A stretch of 22,380 nt of DNA. It comes from a virus. The translations under genes were made by a program, and so were the position numbers. Below are positions 6,225 through 15,787 of the stretch, piece by piece. Every line of letters begins with the position of its first letter. The first letter of the stretch is position 1. The notes below the pieces were generated by a model. That model was not told the origin of the DNA. It saw only the letters and a list, made by a program, of their open reading frames with translations, and made no database searches. The stretch is from positions 1-22,380 of the IMG/VR virus record IMGVR_UViG_3300032087_001599, one strand, 5' to 3'.

Positions 6225-9031
6225 TGACTGACTTCGACCTCATAGATTATGTCGTCCCGAGAGGCGGCATCTACAATGTGGTCGGCATGGACAACGGTAC
6301 ACCTAAGCCAAGGTTTACCGATAGCTTAGAAGAGGCACACGAAATAGCAAATGATCTTTGTGACCAAGGATTAGATGTTTATTTTGCCCTGAGTAAACTC
6401 AAGAAAAAGGGTAACAGACGGGTAGAAAACGTAGACTCTCTCAGAGCTGTATGGTTAGACATAGATTGCGGGGGTAGCAAGGCAGATGAAATAGAGCCTT
6501 CTACTGGACTACCCAAGGGCTATGCTAACCAGAACGAAGGTGCTCAAGCTTTAAAAAAGTTTTGCGATACTGTCGATCTACCTGAGCCTGTCATAGTCAA
6601 CTCAGGTTACGGTCTGCACGTTTATTGGGGTTTCACAGAAGACATTCCCAAGGACAAATGGATACCTATTGCTAAGCGTTTTAAAGAAGTATGTATAGCG
6701 CAAAAGTTCCGTGCTGATCCCGTATGCTTTGAACCTGCTCGTATACTACGTGTACCGGGCACATACAATCTTAAGAAGGAGATTCCCAAAGAAGTAAAAG
6801 TAATCAATGCCCATCGAGCTAAGCGTTACGATCCTAATGAGATACGTGAACTGCTAGGTGTAGACCCTGATGCTATTGAAATTAGCAAACCCCAGCGTGT
6901 CATGGGTGCATTGGAAAAGCTGCTTGCCCAGAATGTTAATAACAACTTTGGGCGTATTCTTAAACGCAAAGACAGTTGTCTACAGCTTAGAGATAGCTTG
7001 TTAAACAGAGAGACTCTATCTGAGCCACGCTGGTTTAATGCTTTATCTATCGCTAAGTTTTGTGAAGACGGCAACAAAGCTATACATAAACTGTCTGAAG
7101 GGCACCCTGACTACGACTACTACGCAGTTGAAAATAAAATAGTAGGGATAAAAGGGCCGCACTCGTGTGCAGAGTTTGAGAAGAATAACCCCAGTGGATG
7201 CGAGGGTTGTCCTCACAAGGGCAAGATCAAGAGTCCCATAGTATTGGGCAAGATTATAAAGGCGGCTGCACAAAGTCCCATCAGCTACCCTAAGCCATAC
7301 TTTCGTGGGGAGAATGGCGGTATCTACATGACGAACGATGAAGGCGAACCGGTCTTTGTCTATGAGCACGACTTTTATTTAGAGAAACGTATGACCGATT
7401 CAGAAGTGGGCGATGTCTGCGTATTTAAAGTACACACCCCGCTTGACGGTATTAAAGAATTTATTATCCCAAATACTAAAGTAGTAGAGAAAAGAGATTT
7501 ACTCAGAGAGTTAGCAAAGAATGGTGTGGTCGCTAGCCAACGTAATGGAGTGAGACTGCACAACTATGTAACCGATTCTTTACAGCTTTTACAGACTAAA
7601 AGGAAAGCAGACATTATGCGCGTTCAATTTGGATGGGCTGACAATGACACTAAGTTTATTGTAGGAGAACGAGAGATAACTGTAGACGGCGTTTACCATA
7701 CGCCTGCATCGCACGCCACAGAGTCATATGTGCGCTTCTTTGAACCACGGGGCACGTTTGAGAAATGGCAAGAGGTGTTTAATTTGTACAACCGAGAGGG
7801 TTTAGAGGTACAGGCATTTGGAGCACTTTCCGGGTTCGGTTCACCTCTACTCAAGCTTACTGGGCAGAAGGGAGCGATAATCAATATCCTGCACAAGAAT
7901 GCTGGCACAGGTAAAACTACTGTGCTTCGTATGGCTAACAGCATATATGGTGATCCTGAAAACTTATTAGGAAACCCTGATGATAGTGCTCCGGGTAGGA
8001 TAAACAAGCTCGGTATATTTAATAACATTGTGTATGCAATGGACGAGCTGACTAACATGCCAAACAAAGAAGTCAGTGCGCTCGCCTATGCTTGTTCACA
8101 AGGTAAGGGCAGAGAGAAGGCGTCTATACATGCGAACGTAAACAGAAAGAACAATATTACTTGGCGCACGATTACGCTTACCACGTCAAATGCTTCTTTC
8201 TACCAAAAGCTGCTCAGCCTCAAGACGCTACCTGACGGCGAGATGATGCGTATCCTTGAGTTTGTTGTGGAGTATCAAGACCCCAAAGTAGTCGGCGTTG
8301 AAGAAGGGAGAGAGATGTTTGATTTGCAGTTAGATGCAAATTACGGGCACGCTATTGTCCCTTTCATACAACATGTAATTGCAAACAAGGAAGCAGTTGA
8401 ACAGCGCCTGACAGCCTTAAGAGGGATAATAGATAAAGAGCTAAACCTCACTCAGAGAGAGCGTAATTGGTCTGCAATACTCGCGGCAAACATAATGGGA
8501 GGCATCCTTGCTACTGAGTTAGGCATTATCAAGTTTGATATGAAGCGCATTTACAAGGCGGTGTCTCCGGTAATATTAGACATGCGCCAAGAGACGACCG
8601 CGCCGGTTGATGTGTCTACTGCTGTTATTGCCGACTTCTTAACTAGGCATCTAAGTAATACGTTAGTAATAGATGGCAGCGTAGATCAACGCACCCAACG
8701 GCAGAAACGTCCCGCGTTGGTACCGCATGGGCCGCTCTATATCAGGTACGAGCCAGATACAAAGAAGCTGTTTATCAAGGTGAAGACGTTACGCGAGGAC
8801 TTGGCAGACAGTCAGACGGACTTTAACTCTGTTATGAAAGACCTGAAAGCCTGCGGTATGTACATAGACACAAAGAACTGTAGGCTCGGTACAGGTTACC
8901 CCATTGCCTCTGGTGCTGAGCGTTGCCTGATACTGAATGCAGGGCACGAGGACTTTATAGACGCAGAGGCTTACTACCAAGAAAACGCAGAAGAGAAAGA
9001 TGAAGATAGAGAAGGTGGAGTATCAGATTAA
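6224..9031 (+). CDS. Primase-polymerase (AEP-like) fused to a helicase ATPase domain
   Basis: A 935-aa protein. The N-terminal third shows archaeo-eukaryotic primase motifs: WLDIDCGG (Asp79, Asp81), NSGYGLHVYW (His132) and ARILRVPGTYN (Arg173-Asn182). A linker carries Cys280, Cys315, Cys326 and Cys329 (SGCEGCPHKG), a possible zinc or iron-sulfur site. The C-terminal half resembles phage and plasmid DUF927-type helicase domains, with Walker A NAGTGKTT (Lys564), Walker B YAMDELTN (Asp607-Glu608) and a sensor-like TLTTSNASF. The last 120 residues look like a DNA-binding tail. It should synthesise primers and unwind DNA at the phage fork. It is coupled by TAATG to the HTH gene and overlaps the next small gene by 32 bases. 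No separate DNA polymerase is in this window, so one may lie outside, or this enzyme may extend primers itself. Confidence 0.88.
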   Translation: MTDFDLIDYVVPRGGIYNVVGMDNGTPKPRFTDSLEEAHEIANDLCDQGLDVYFALSKLKKKGNRRVENVDSLRAVWLDIDCGGSKADEIEPSTGLPKGYANQNEGAQALKKFCDTVDLPEPVIVNSGYGLHVYWGFTEDIPKDKWIPIAKRFKEVCIAQKFRADPVCFEPARILRVPGTYNLKKEIPKEVKVINAHRAKRYDPNEIRELLGVDPDAIEISKPQRVMGALEKLLAQNVNNNFGRILKRKDSCLQLRDSLLNRETLSEPRWFNALSIAKFCEDGNKAIHKLSEGHPDYDYYAVENKIVGIKGPHSCAEFEKNNPSGCEGCPHKGKIKSPIVLGKIIKAAAQSPISYPKPYFRGENGGIYMTNDEGEPVFVYEHDFYLEKRMTDSEVGDVCVFKVHTPLDGIKEFIIPNTKVVEKRDLLRELAKNGVVASQRNGVRLHNYVTDSLQLLQTKRKADIMRVQFGWADNDTKFIVGEREITVDGVYHTPASHATESYVRFFEPRGTFEKWQEVFNLYNREGLEVQAFGALSGFGSPLLKLTGQKGAIINILHKNAGTGKTTVLRMANSIYGDPENLLGNPDDSAPGRINKLGIFNNIVYAMDELTNMPNKEVSALAYACSQGKGREKASIHANVNRKNNITWRTITLTTSNASFYQKLLSLKTLPDGEMMRILEFVVEYQDPKVVGVEEGREMFDLQLDANYGHAIVPFIQHVIANKEAVEQRLTALRGIIDKELNLTQRERNWSAILAANIMGGILATELGIIKFDMKRIYKAVSPVILDMRQETTAPVDVSTAVIADFLTRHLSNTLVIDGSVDQRTQRQKRPALVPHGPLYIRYEPDTKKLFIKVKTLREDLADSQTDFNSVMKDLKACGMYIDTKNCRLGTGYPIASGAERCLILNAGHEDFIDAEAYYQENAEEKDEDREGGVSD

Positions 9032-9194
9032 CTGGAAGAAGTTTAAGCCGGGATACTCCTTCTTTATTCCATGCCTGAACGCCAAAGACGCAACCAAAGA
9101 TATACGTGCAGAAGTAAAACGCTTTAAGTACAAAGTGATTACTAAAGTAACTATAGAGGATGGGGTGCGAGGCGTTCGGGTATGGAGAGTTTAA
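9000..9194 (+). CDS. Small phage protein of unknown function
   Basis: A 64-aa basic protein starting inside the primase gene. It has a WKKFKPGYSFFIPCLNAKDA segment, then a basic helix (IRAEVKRFKYKV) and a beta-like ending IEDGVRGVRVWRV. The pattern of a short strand pair, helix and strand, with IEDGxRGxRVWR at the end, is one I recall from small proteins in marine phage replication regions; no function is known to me. Purine-rich GAAGAGAAAG upstream could serve as the ribosome binding site. Its stop TAA shares two bases with the stop of the convergent giant gene, so this is the last gene of the left arm. Confidence 0.72.
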   Translation: MKIEKVEYQINWKKFKPGYSFFIPCLNAKDATKDIRAEVKRFKYKVITKVTIEDGVRGVRVWRV

Positions 9195-12100
9195 TTTCTT
9201 TTTGGCTGCAAGCTAGGATCGAGTAACGGGAAGATATACTCCTCAAGGTTTGGTGGCACATTATAACCTTGTACAGAACTACCACGCCTATCTGCTCTGG
9301 TGTCTATAGATTTATCTAAAGTCTCATCTGTTAATTCTATCCACGGATATTCAGTATTAAACTGCTGTATTTCTTTATAGACTTCATCTATCCGTTTATA
9401 GGCGTTATCAGAGTAATCTGACTCTTGTAGGTTTCTTACAGCCCTATCAAGGTCTTCTAACAGTTCCTGCCTACGCCTTGTTGCAGTTACTTCTGCATCT
9501 TTTATTAAAAAGTTTCGGTCTTGTATTTGTGCTACCTCTGTATTGCCAAACCCAAGAGCTTCACCTAACAACCTATTAGCAGTATAAAACTCAGCAGGTT
9601 TTACGGGGTTACCACCTCGTGTTATTAAACCTTCCCTGTTTAATCTTATAGCTTCTACAGGATTTCTAAAAAAGGCAGGTAATAAGTTTTCAAAGCCTCG
9701 CTGGTACTCTCCGTTTTGAAAATCTTCATAAGCTCGGGCGGCATTTCTTGCTAAACTACCAAACGGCCCCAGCGCGGTGTTGTAAGTAAAGTTAACAAAA
9801 GCCGATTCTAAATCATCCTCACGAGAATCATCTCTAAACCAAAGGCCATCTAGTTTAGTTGAAGCACCTACGTTGCCATTCGTAAGAGCTGATATAGGGC
9901 CAAGTTCTACACCTCTAGCAAGAACATTCGCAGCTTCCTCACTAAGTCCAAGAGCAGCAGCAAGGTCACTGTCAGGGCCAAATGTTCTAGGTATCCACAC
10001 AGCTCGGAACCACAGCTCTGTGTTCATGCTCGGGTGCAGAGGGCTAAGAGGATCACCGTACCAAAATTCTTTTTCGTCTTCATCCGCATCTTCATAATCC
10101 GGACGTAAGGCAGCAATAATTCCGTCTATGACACCCATCATCAAAGAAAAGTTTAGTATGCCAGTAGCTCCAGCAAACATAAAAGTCATGCCCATAGTGC
10201 CGGTAAACTGAACCATCCCCTCTCTTCGCTCCGCAATCAGTTCCTTACGTCTTTGCGTTGCTTCAGCTCTCAGTTCTGTTTCGCCTCTCTGGTCGTCTAA
10301 TTGCCGAGCAGCGTTTATATAACTTAGGGCATACTCTTGTTCACTTGGGATGCTTTTTATAAAACCCTCATACATATTTCTATATATGTAGGAAGTCATC
10401 ATTAAAGAAAAACTCATAAATTGAGTAGCAACTCGACCAGCCGCACTCGATTTCATAAAAGTAGGTTTGTTGTAGTTTGTATAGTTAAACAAACCCTCAT
10501 AAGTCAGTTCTACTGCTCTCTCTTGAGCTTCTCTTTGTGCTGCTTCATTAGACAAACCTTTTTTCTTGGCTTCGTTGTAGGCTAACTCAAAAGAAGACAT
10601 ATACATTATTTCACGGTTTATTCTTTCTGTGTGGTGAAATAAGCCACCCATCATCCCAGCTATGCCTCTAAATACTTTGGATGTAGGGCTTGCGTACCTT
10701 TTTGAAGACAGTTGACCTCTTGAAGTCATATCAGCAGCATAAGTAGACATAAATAAATCTCTTTCAGCCGCATAATTCCACGCTCTTTCCAAAGATGCTT
10801 TTTTCTCGGGGTCAGGTTCGTCTTGTATATAACTACTACTTAGTATGTTAGGCATAGCCCACTCTACTTGTATATTTCCATCTTCGTCTGTATACGTTCT
10901 TTTAATACCTAACTTTGGCCTACCAAGAACTCCAACCCCAAGAATACCCGTAGCGTACCTTGTTGCTACACCCATAGTAGCGCCTAAACCATACTTCGCC
11001 GCCAGTATAGGTAAACCCACAATGGGAAGTTGCGTGAGTTGTATAATTGCAGACTTAGGAGCTGATAAAAGCCAATAAAATACAAACTTGTTGCCTAAAC
11101 GTGCAAAGTTATCCCAATAGCCTGTTTGAGAATTTGGGTTCGATTCTTCTAAAGCTCTTCTACGTAACTCATCTAAGTATATTTTCGCATCATCTGCATC
11201 AGGTCTTCCGACTAATTCCGCATAGCTCGCTGCTACAGCATTTCGTAATTCACCCGAATATTTTAGTCTCGCAAGTTGGTTAGCACTGGTTGTTTGAGAA
11301 ACAATAAAGTTACGTAGCGCATCTGTATTAAAACCTGCTACACCCTTTCGGTGGGCAAACCGCTTTCGTATGTCTGATTCTGGCAACGTCATCAAGTACA
11401 TCTGATAAACTTGGTCTTTGATAACGTCTATGTCTGCCACGGCAGCGCCATCTAGCAAATCAAATACACCCTTTAAAAGTTGACTAGATTCAGTTATGTC
11501 CTTATTTACCAAGCCATCTTCAAGATTGTTTCCAATACTAATGTCTTGGTCTGCTTTTGCTTGATCCAAGCCTTTGTTAAGTTGCTCTCTAGCTATTTTT
11601 TCAGCAAAGGTGTCTCTAGCTAATTCTGATTCAAAAAGATAAAACTGCCTGTCTTGCCCGCTTCCTACACGTAGGTAGTAATGCCCGTACCGCATTAACG
11701 GAAAGTAAACTTCTAGCTTCTTAGCTTCTTGAAACCCTGAAACGATACTTGCTAGCAGTGTCTTTTTCTTATCTTCAGGTAATGTTGACGCCTCTATCTT
11801 TTCAAGTAAGAGATTTTGATGCTCTTGGAAAGTTTTTTGATAGGCTTCTTTTGCAGTTTTATATATCTCAACACCCTGCTGCCCACCGTTAGCCTCTTCC
11901 TGCAAACGACTCCATCCACCAAACAAAGTGCCGTCTATCTCAGTACCGTTCCATACTTCTTTAATTTCGTTTTCTCTCCTAGTGACGGCTGCTTTAGCAG
12001 CGTTAACTGCACCGGGAGTTAGATTTGGATTTTGTAGTGCTGCTTGCCTAGCTTTGCGGAGTTCTTTTATCTGAGCGTCGTTCTGTAAAGCGTCGTTTAA

Positions 12101-15100
12101 CGTAGCGTGCTTAGAAGGATCGAAGTTAAGTAGCGTAGCCATGTGCATGACATCTGCAAGGATAGCGGCGCCTTCTTGAAACTTATGATTGAATTTGTCC
12201 CAGAAAGGAATTTTTTGTGCTAAGTCTTTTATTCTGTTTGCACGCATAACGCCCATCTTAACAACCGCTTGGTTTACTTTCTTGACGTTACCTACGTACA
12301 TACTTTCCAGCAGACGTGAAAGCCCCGTTGTAGTAAATATCTGGGACATGATGCGTTTCTGCTTACGGCTTAACGTATTTTTCAACGCCTTCAGCAGATC
12401 AATAGCTTCTGTTTCTCCTCTAAAAGAAGCTGCTGCAAGTTCAGCCATATTCTGAGCAAAGTCAGACGCACTTCTGCTACGAGCTAGTTTTTTAGCAGTA
12501 CGTGTTACTTTCTTTTTTCTAGCTCTTGCTTGGTTTATAGAAGAAGTTGAGGGTCTCTTAGAAACTTCTAACTGAAGTAGCAATCTGTCCGTCAAGTCCA
12601 TCAAGGAGGTAAAGCCATTTAGTGCTTGTTCTCCTTTGAACCCAAACAGTTTAGCAATACTGTTTATAAATTTAGTTAAACCGTTTTCAATGAAGTTTTT
12701 CTTTGCAACATAGATGGCCTCTACCCCAGCAAGAAACTCCTGCATCTCGGGTTGAGTTATGCCATAAGCTAAAAATTCTTTAATATCTGTAAGGACATTT
12801 ACTTCTTCTACTAGGTATTCAATGTCTTCACTTACGCGCCCCAACGCCTTTTCTTCTGCATAGTGTTGTGCAGCCGCGTCCATTTGCGCTTGTAACTCAA
12901 GCATGAGTTCTTCGATCTGCTCTTCAGCCATGCCGGGGACATCACGGTCAGACAACCATGTGTCTACAATATCTACTGTAGCGGCGTGAACAGCTTCATG
13001 TAATAGCGTAGTGTTATCGGTGCCGTCTAGTGCTAGGTAAATAGTATTAAACTCACTAGCGTACACACCCCGTGGGTTAGTAAGAAACTCTCCTTGTATT
13101 TTAGCAGGCAGTGCACGGGTATCACGCACCACAACCAGATTGATGTTTTCAAGGAAAGGTCTAAGGCGGCGTATTAAAAGTTTTTCAAACGCATTACCAG
13201 TTTGCAGAATGGAATCCAACGCAGCTTTTAGTGTTATGCCTTCTTCTTGAAGAACTGGATTTGGCTCGGTGTTAGTAGAGTCCAGAAGAGGCATCGACTT
13301 GGCGACTGTGCCCTGCGTTTTCTCTCGCTCTAAAGCCTCTCTTGCTCTTGCCCGATCTGCATCAGTAACATCAGCCCTGTTTAAAAGTTTCTCTGCACGC
13401 TGCCATACTGCTTCTTTCTCTTTGCCAGTGGCAGGTTTTCTATCTTTATATCTGGGGTCTTCTAATATTTTAAGCGCGTTTACTAACGATTCTTGACGCG
13501 TTGCTTGGGAGTTTGTTTGTTCTGTTCGTAGAGCATCTTCTACTCTGTTTATTCTTTTAGTTTTTGCGTTAAATTGCTTAAGTTGAGCAGGAGTTATTAA
13601 TTCTGCTGTTTGTAATTCTTTTAAGTCAGCTACTTCTTTCTTTAAATTTAAATACTCTTCACGAGTGATTTTTGCTCTTTTGAAAGCAGCGTCTTCGTAG
13701 TTAGCGTCCCATGCTTTTTCACCACGATCCATAGCACGCTTGTTATTTACGCTAACTCTCTTAGTCTCTTTTCGCGCTTCTTCCGCAAATTTTATTTGCT
13801 CTTCGGTTTTGGCTATAGTTGGGCGACCACGTTTTCCCTTTGGCCCAAGGCCAGTTTCCGGGTTAGTTTGTACCTTTCCAGTGTTTTTTAACACCTCTGT
13901 AGATTCAGGCAAACCGTCTTCTGTTACTGCGGCCTCTAGTTCTGTGTTGTCACCTATAACTTCTTCTGTAGCAGTGCTAATCGCTTCACCGACTGACTGA
14001 CCTTTTTCTACTTTTACAGCAGCTTCATCTATAACTTGGCCTGCTGTTTCGGGAGAAAGGTCGTTTTGTATTTCTTTTACTATAGCCGAGTCTGTATCTT
14101 TTACTTCGCTTTCAACAGCGTCCGCTGCATCTTGCTTTGTCTCTACAATAACAGGTGCAGCGTTAAGTCTTTTTACTTCGATATCAAAAAGTTGACCTGC
14201 TGCTGGGCCATATGTTTCCTCAACGTAGCTCTTATATTGCGATACTTCGTTATCTCCTAGAGATTCTTTGACGACCATCTCTGCAACTTGCGTAACTTCC
14301 GTTTTTGTTTCTTCAGGAATTTCTAAAGTCTGTGCTTCATCAGGAGCTGGCTCTAACACATTTCCTGTTGCAACGTCGTCTATAGCCCTATCGAATGCCT
14401 CTTGCTCAGTAAGATTCGCATCTTCTGACATGTATTGAGCAACGCGTTCTTCAATTAGTTGTGCTGTATCTCCTGCGTTAGCTCTTGCTCTTTCTGCTAC
14501 AAGCTGCTTTGAAATCTCTTCCTCAGTTTTACGGATAGTCCTATTAGTAAGAGCTTGGCTTCCGGCGGCTGTTGCGGTATTTATAGCCGTACCTGAAATA
14601 CTTCCGACCGCTTCTGCCGCTGCTGCATCCAAGACACGGGTGATATTTTCTTTAGAAAGAACATCACCAACTTGCTCTCCAGTAGCACGTTGACCTGCTA
14701 TTTGTGCGATTTCTTGAGCACCACCTGTTAGACCTTCTTCCAGTATCTCTCTAGGTGCTTGTTGAAATGCTTCTTTAGCTGCTTCTCCGGCTGTTCTTTC
14801 TAATACTTCCCCACTAATTTCTTTCGTTAGCTGTCTTTTAAGGATTGAACCAACTGGGCCAGCTAAATCGAGCGCACCCGACACTATAGCTACCATAGTA
14901 TTGGTATCGTTTGTTTTGTATAGATACTCTGCTATGGCCGTAGCTTGGTCTTCAGGAGGGAGGTCTTGTACAACTTGTTGGATATAAGCAAGACGATTTT
15001 CTATGGTTTCAGCACCAGCCAAAGTAGTGCCCACAGTGAGCGCACCTGTTGGCCCAGCTACAGCGCCAGCCGCCATTACGGGTGCAAGCTGCACACCACC

Positions 15101-15787
15101 TGCTACTACGTTATACGCAAGCCAATCCCTAGCGTCTGCAAGCGTTTTGATTACACCTCGCTCTGGAAGACCTGTAACTGTCTCCACGATACTTCCTACG
15201 CGCGGTGCAAATTGCTCTGCTTCTTCGCTTCTGCGTTGTATTTCAGGTAATGTTTTTAAGAAGTCTTCCCGTGCTTCTTCTACAGCGCCCGTTGTCTGTT
15301 CTCTGATATTTGCACGCTTGGCCTGATCTGCTTTTTGGTAGTTTATGAATTGCCCAAGTTCTACTGGCCCAAAAGTTTTTTCTTTAGCGTTTGCAGCTTC
15401 GTAAAGCTCGCGGGGATCAGCACCTTCATCTATGGCTTTATAGATGTCTAGTATTTCGTTTTGTTTTTGTACAGTAAATGCATCGAACGCTAAATCAACA
15501 CGTTCTGGTGCACTAGCAAGAGAGGCAGTTGAGCCTTTGTATGCCTTGTAGCCTTCCGTAATTAAGCTACTTAATATTCCAGTGGTGCCTGACGTTTCAG
15601 GTGCAGGGGGTTCGGGTGTAGGCAGCTCTTCCTCTGGTACAGCCGCTTGTGCTAGCACAGGTATACCACCAAACTGAGACTGAGGTTGAGTCTCTTCTGC
15701 TAGCACAGGTACACCACCAAACTGAGACGCTGGTTGTGGCGGATTCGTCTCTTCTTCTACGGGTATACCGCCAAACTTAGAAGGCAT
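9191..15787 (-). CDS. Giant virion/ejection-type protein with zincin-like HEXXH motif and PLxRFG-like domain
   Basis: A 2198-aa protein. Visible parts in order: three S(K/Q)FGG(I/V)PV repeats and a Pro/Glu linker (residues 3-62); Ala/Gly-rich segments that may insert in membranes (about 225-400); an acidic then basic helical region with GKRGRP (653-656 RGRP); a zincin-like domain with LLHEAVHAAT (His930, Glu931, His934) and a downstream Glu1004 in KEFLAYG as likely third ligand; a basic Arg/Lys region (about 1095-1120); FPLMRYGHYYLRV (1362-1374), matching the PLxRFG-type phage domain; long helices; and hydrophobic stretches near 1568-1620 and 1862-1892. Such proteins are usually packaged in the virion and ejected with DNA, like T7 gp15/gp16 or polyvalent proteins. 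The ATG overlaps the upstream TAA (TAATG) and follows AGGAAG. Protease activity is predicted from motif only. Confidence 0.85.
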   Translation of the reverse strand: MPSKFGGIPVEEETNPPQPASQFGGVPVLAEETQPQSQFGGIPVLAQAAVPEEELPTPEPPAPETSGTTGILSSLITEGYKAYKGSTASLASAPERVDLAFDAFTVQKQNEILDIYKAIDEGADPRELYEAANAKEKTFGPVELGQFINYQKADQAKRANIREQTTGAVEEAREDFLKTLPEIQRRSEEAEQFAPRVGSIVETVTGLPERGVIKTLADARDWLAYNVVAGGVQLAPVMAAGAVAGPTGALTVGTTLAGAETIENRLAYIQQVVQDLPPEDQATAIAEYLYKTNDTNTMVAIVSGALDLAGPVGSILKRQLTKEISGEVLERTAGEAAKEAFQQAPREILEEGLTGGAQEIAQIAGQRATGEQVGDVLSKENITRVLDAAAAEAVGSISGTAINTATAAGSQALTNRTIRKTEEEISKQLVAERARANAGDTAQLIEERVAQYMSEDANLTEQEAFDRAIDDVATGNVLEPAPDEAQTLEIPEETKTEVTQVAEMVVKESLGDNEVSQYKSYVEETYGPAAGQLFDIEVKRLNAAPVIVETKQDAADAVESEVKDTDSAIVKEIQNDLSPETAGQVIDEAAVKVEKGQSVGEAISTATEEVIGDNTELEAAVTEDGLPESTEVLKNTGKVQTNPETGLGPKGKRGRPTIAKTEEQIKFAEEARKETKRVSVNNKRAMDRGEKAWDANYEDAAFKRAKITREEYLNLKKEVADLKELQTAELITPAQLKQFNAKTKRINRVEDALRTEQTNSQATRQESLVNALKILEDPRYKDRKPATGKEKEAVWQRAEKLLNRADVTDADRARAREALEREKTQGTVAKSMPLLDSTNTEPNPVLQEEGITLKAALDSILQTGNAFEKLLIRRLRPFLENINLVVVRDTRALPAKIQGEFLTNPRGVYASEFNTIYLALDGTDNTTLLHEAVHAATVDIVDTWLSDRDVPGMAEEQIEELMLELQAQMDAAAQHYAEEKALGRVSEDIEYLVEEVNVLTDIKEFLAYGITQPEMQEFLAGVEAIYVAKKNFIENGLTKFINSIAKLFGFKGEQALNGFTSLMDLTDRLLLQLEVSKRPSTSSINQARARKKKVTRTAKKLARSRSASDFAQNMAELAAASFRGETEAIDLLKALKNTLSRKQKRIMSQIFTTTGLSRLLESMYVGNVKKVNQAVVKMGVMRANRIKDLAQKIPFWDKFNHKFQEGAAILADVMHMATLLNFDPSKHATLNDALQNDAQIKELRKARQAALQNPNLTPGAVNAAKAAVTRRENEIKEVWNGTEIDGTLFGGWSRLQEEANGGQQGVEIYKTAKEAYQKTFQEHQNLLLEKIEASTLPEDKKKTLLASIVSGFQEAKKLEVYFPLMRYGHYYLRVGSGQDRQFYLFESELARDTFAEKIAREQLNKGLDQAKADQDISIGNNLEDGLVNKDITESSQLLKGVFDLLDGAAVADIDVIKDQVYQMYLMTLPESDIRKRFAHRKGVAGFNTDALRNFIVSQTTSANQLARLKYSGELRNAVAASYAELVGRPDADDAKIYLDELRRRALEESNPNSQTGYWDNFARLGNKFVFYWLLSAPKSAIIQLTQLPIVGLPILAAKYGLGATMGVATRYATGILGVGVLGRPKLGIKRTYTDEDGNIQVEWAMPNILSSSYIQDEPDPEKKASLERAWNYAAERDLFMSTYAADMTSRGQLSSKRYASPTSKVFRGIAGMMGGLFHHTERINREIMYMSSFELAYNEAKKKGLSNEAAQREAQERAVELTYEGLFNYTNYNKPTFMKSSAAGRVATQFMSFSLMMTSYIYRNMYEGFIKSIPSEQEYALSYINAARQLDDQRGETELRAEATQRRKELIAERREGMVQFTGTMGMTFMFAGATGILNFSLMMGVIDGIIAALRPDYEDADEDEKEFWYGDPLSPLHPSMNTELWFRAVWIPRTFGPDSDLAAALGLSEEAANVLARGVELGPISALTNGNVGASTKLDGLWFRDDSREDDLESAFVNFTYNTALGPFGSLARNAARAYEDFQNGEYQRGFENLLPAFFRNPVEAIRLNREGLITRGGNPVKPAEFYTANRLLGEALGFGNTEVAQIQDRNFLIKDAEVTATRRRQELLEDLDRAVRNLQESDYSDNAYKRIDEVYKEIQQFNTEYPWIELTDETLDKSIDTRADRRGSSVQGYNVPPNLEEYIFPLLDPSLQPKRN
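15651..15728 (-). repeat. Direct repeats coding for SQFGG(I/V)PVLA units
   Basis: Two 30-base copies (15651-15680 and 15699-15728) differ at one base and lie 48 bases apart. They encode the second and third SQFGG(I/V)PVLA units at the N-terminus of the giant protein. A third, diverged unit (SKFGGIPVEEE) is encoded at about 15755-15781, directly after the start codon. Confidence 0.85.

Noticed and set aside
9195-9205. T-rich stretch after the left-arm stop as an intrinsic terminator
   Set aside because: No GC-rich stem precedes it, and it lies in the coding region of the convergent gene.
14945-15326. Plus-strand open frames opposite the giant gene
   Set aside because: They lie antisense to an uninterrupted 2198-codon frame with recognisable motifs and show composition typical of shadow frames.
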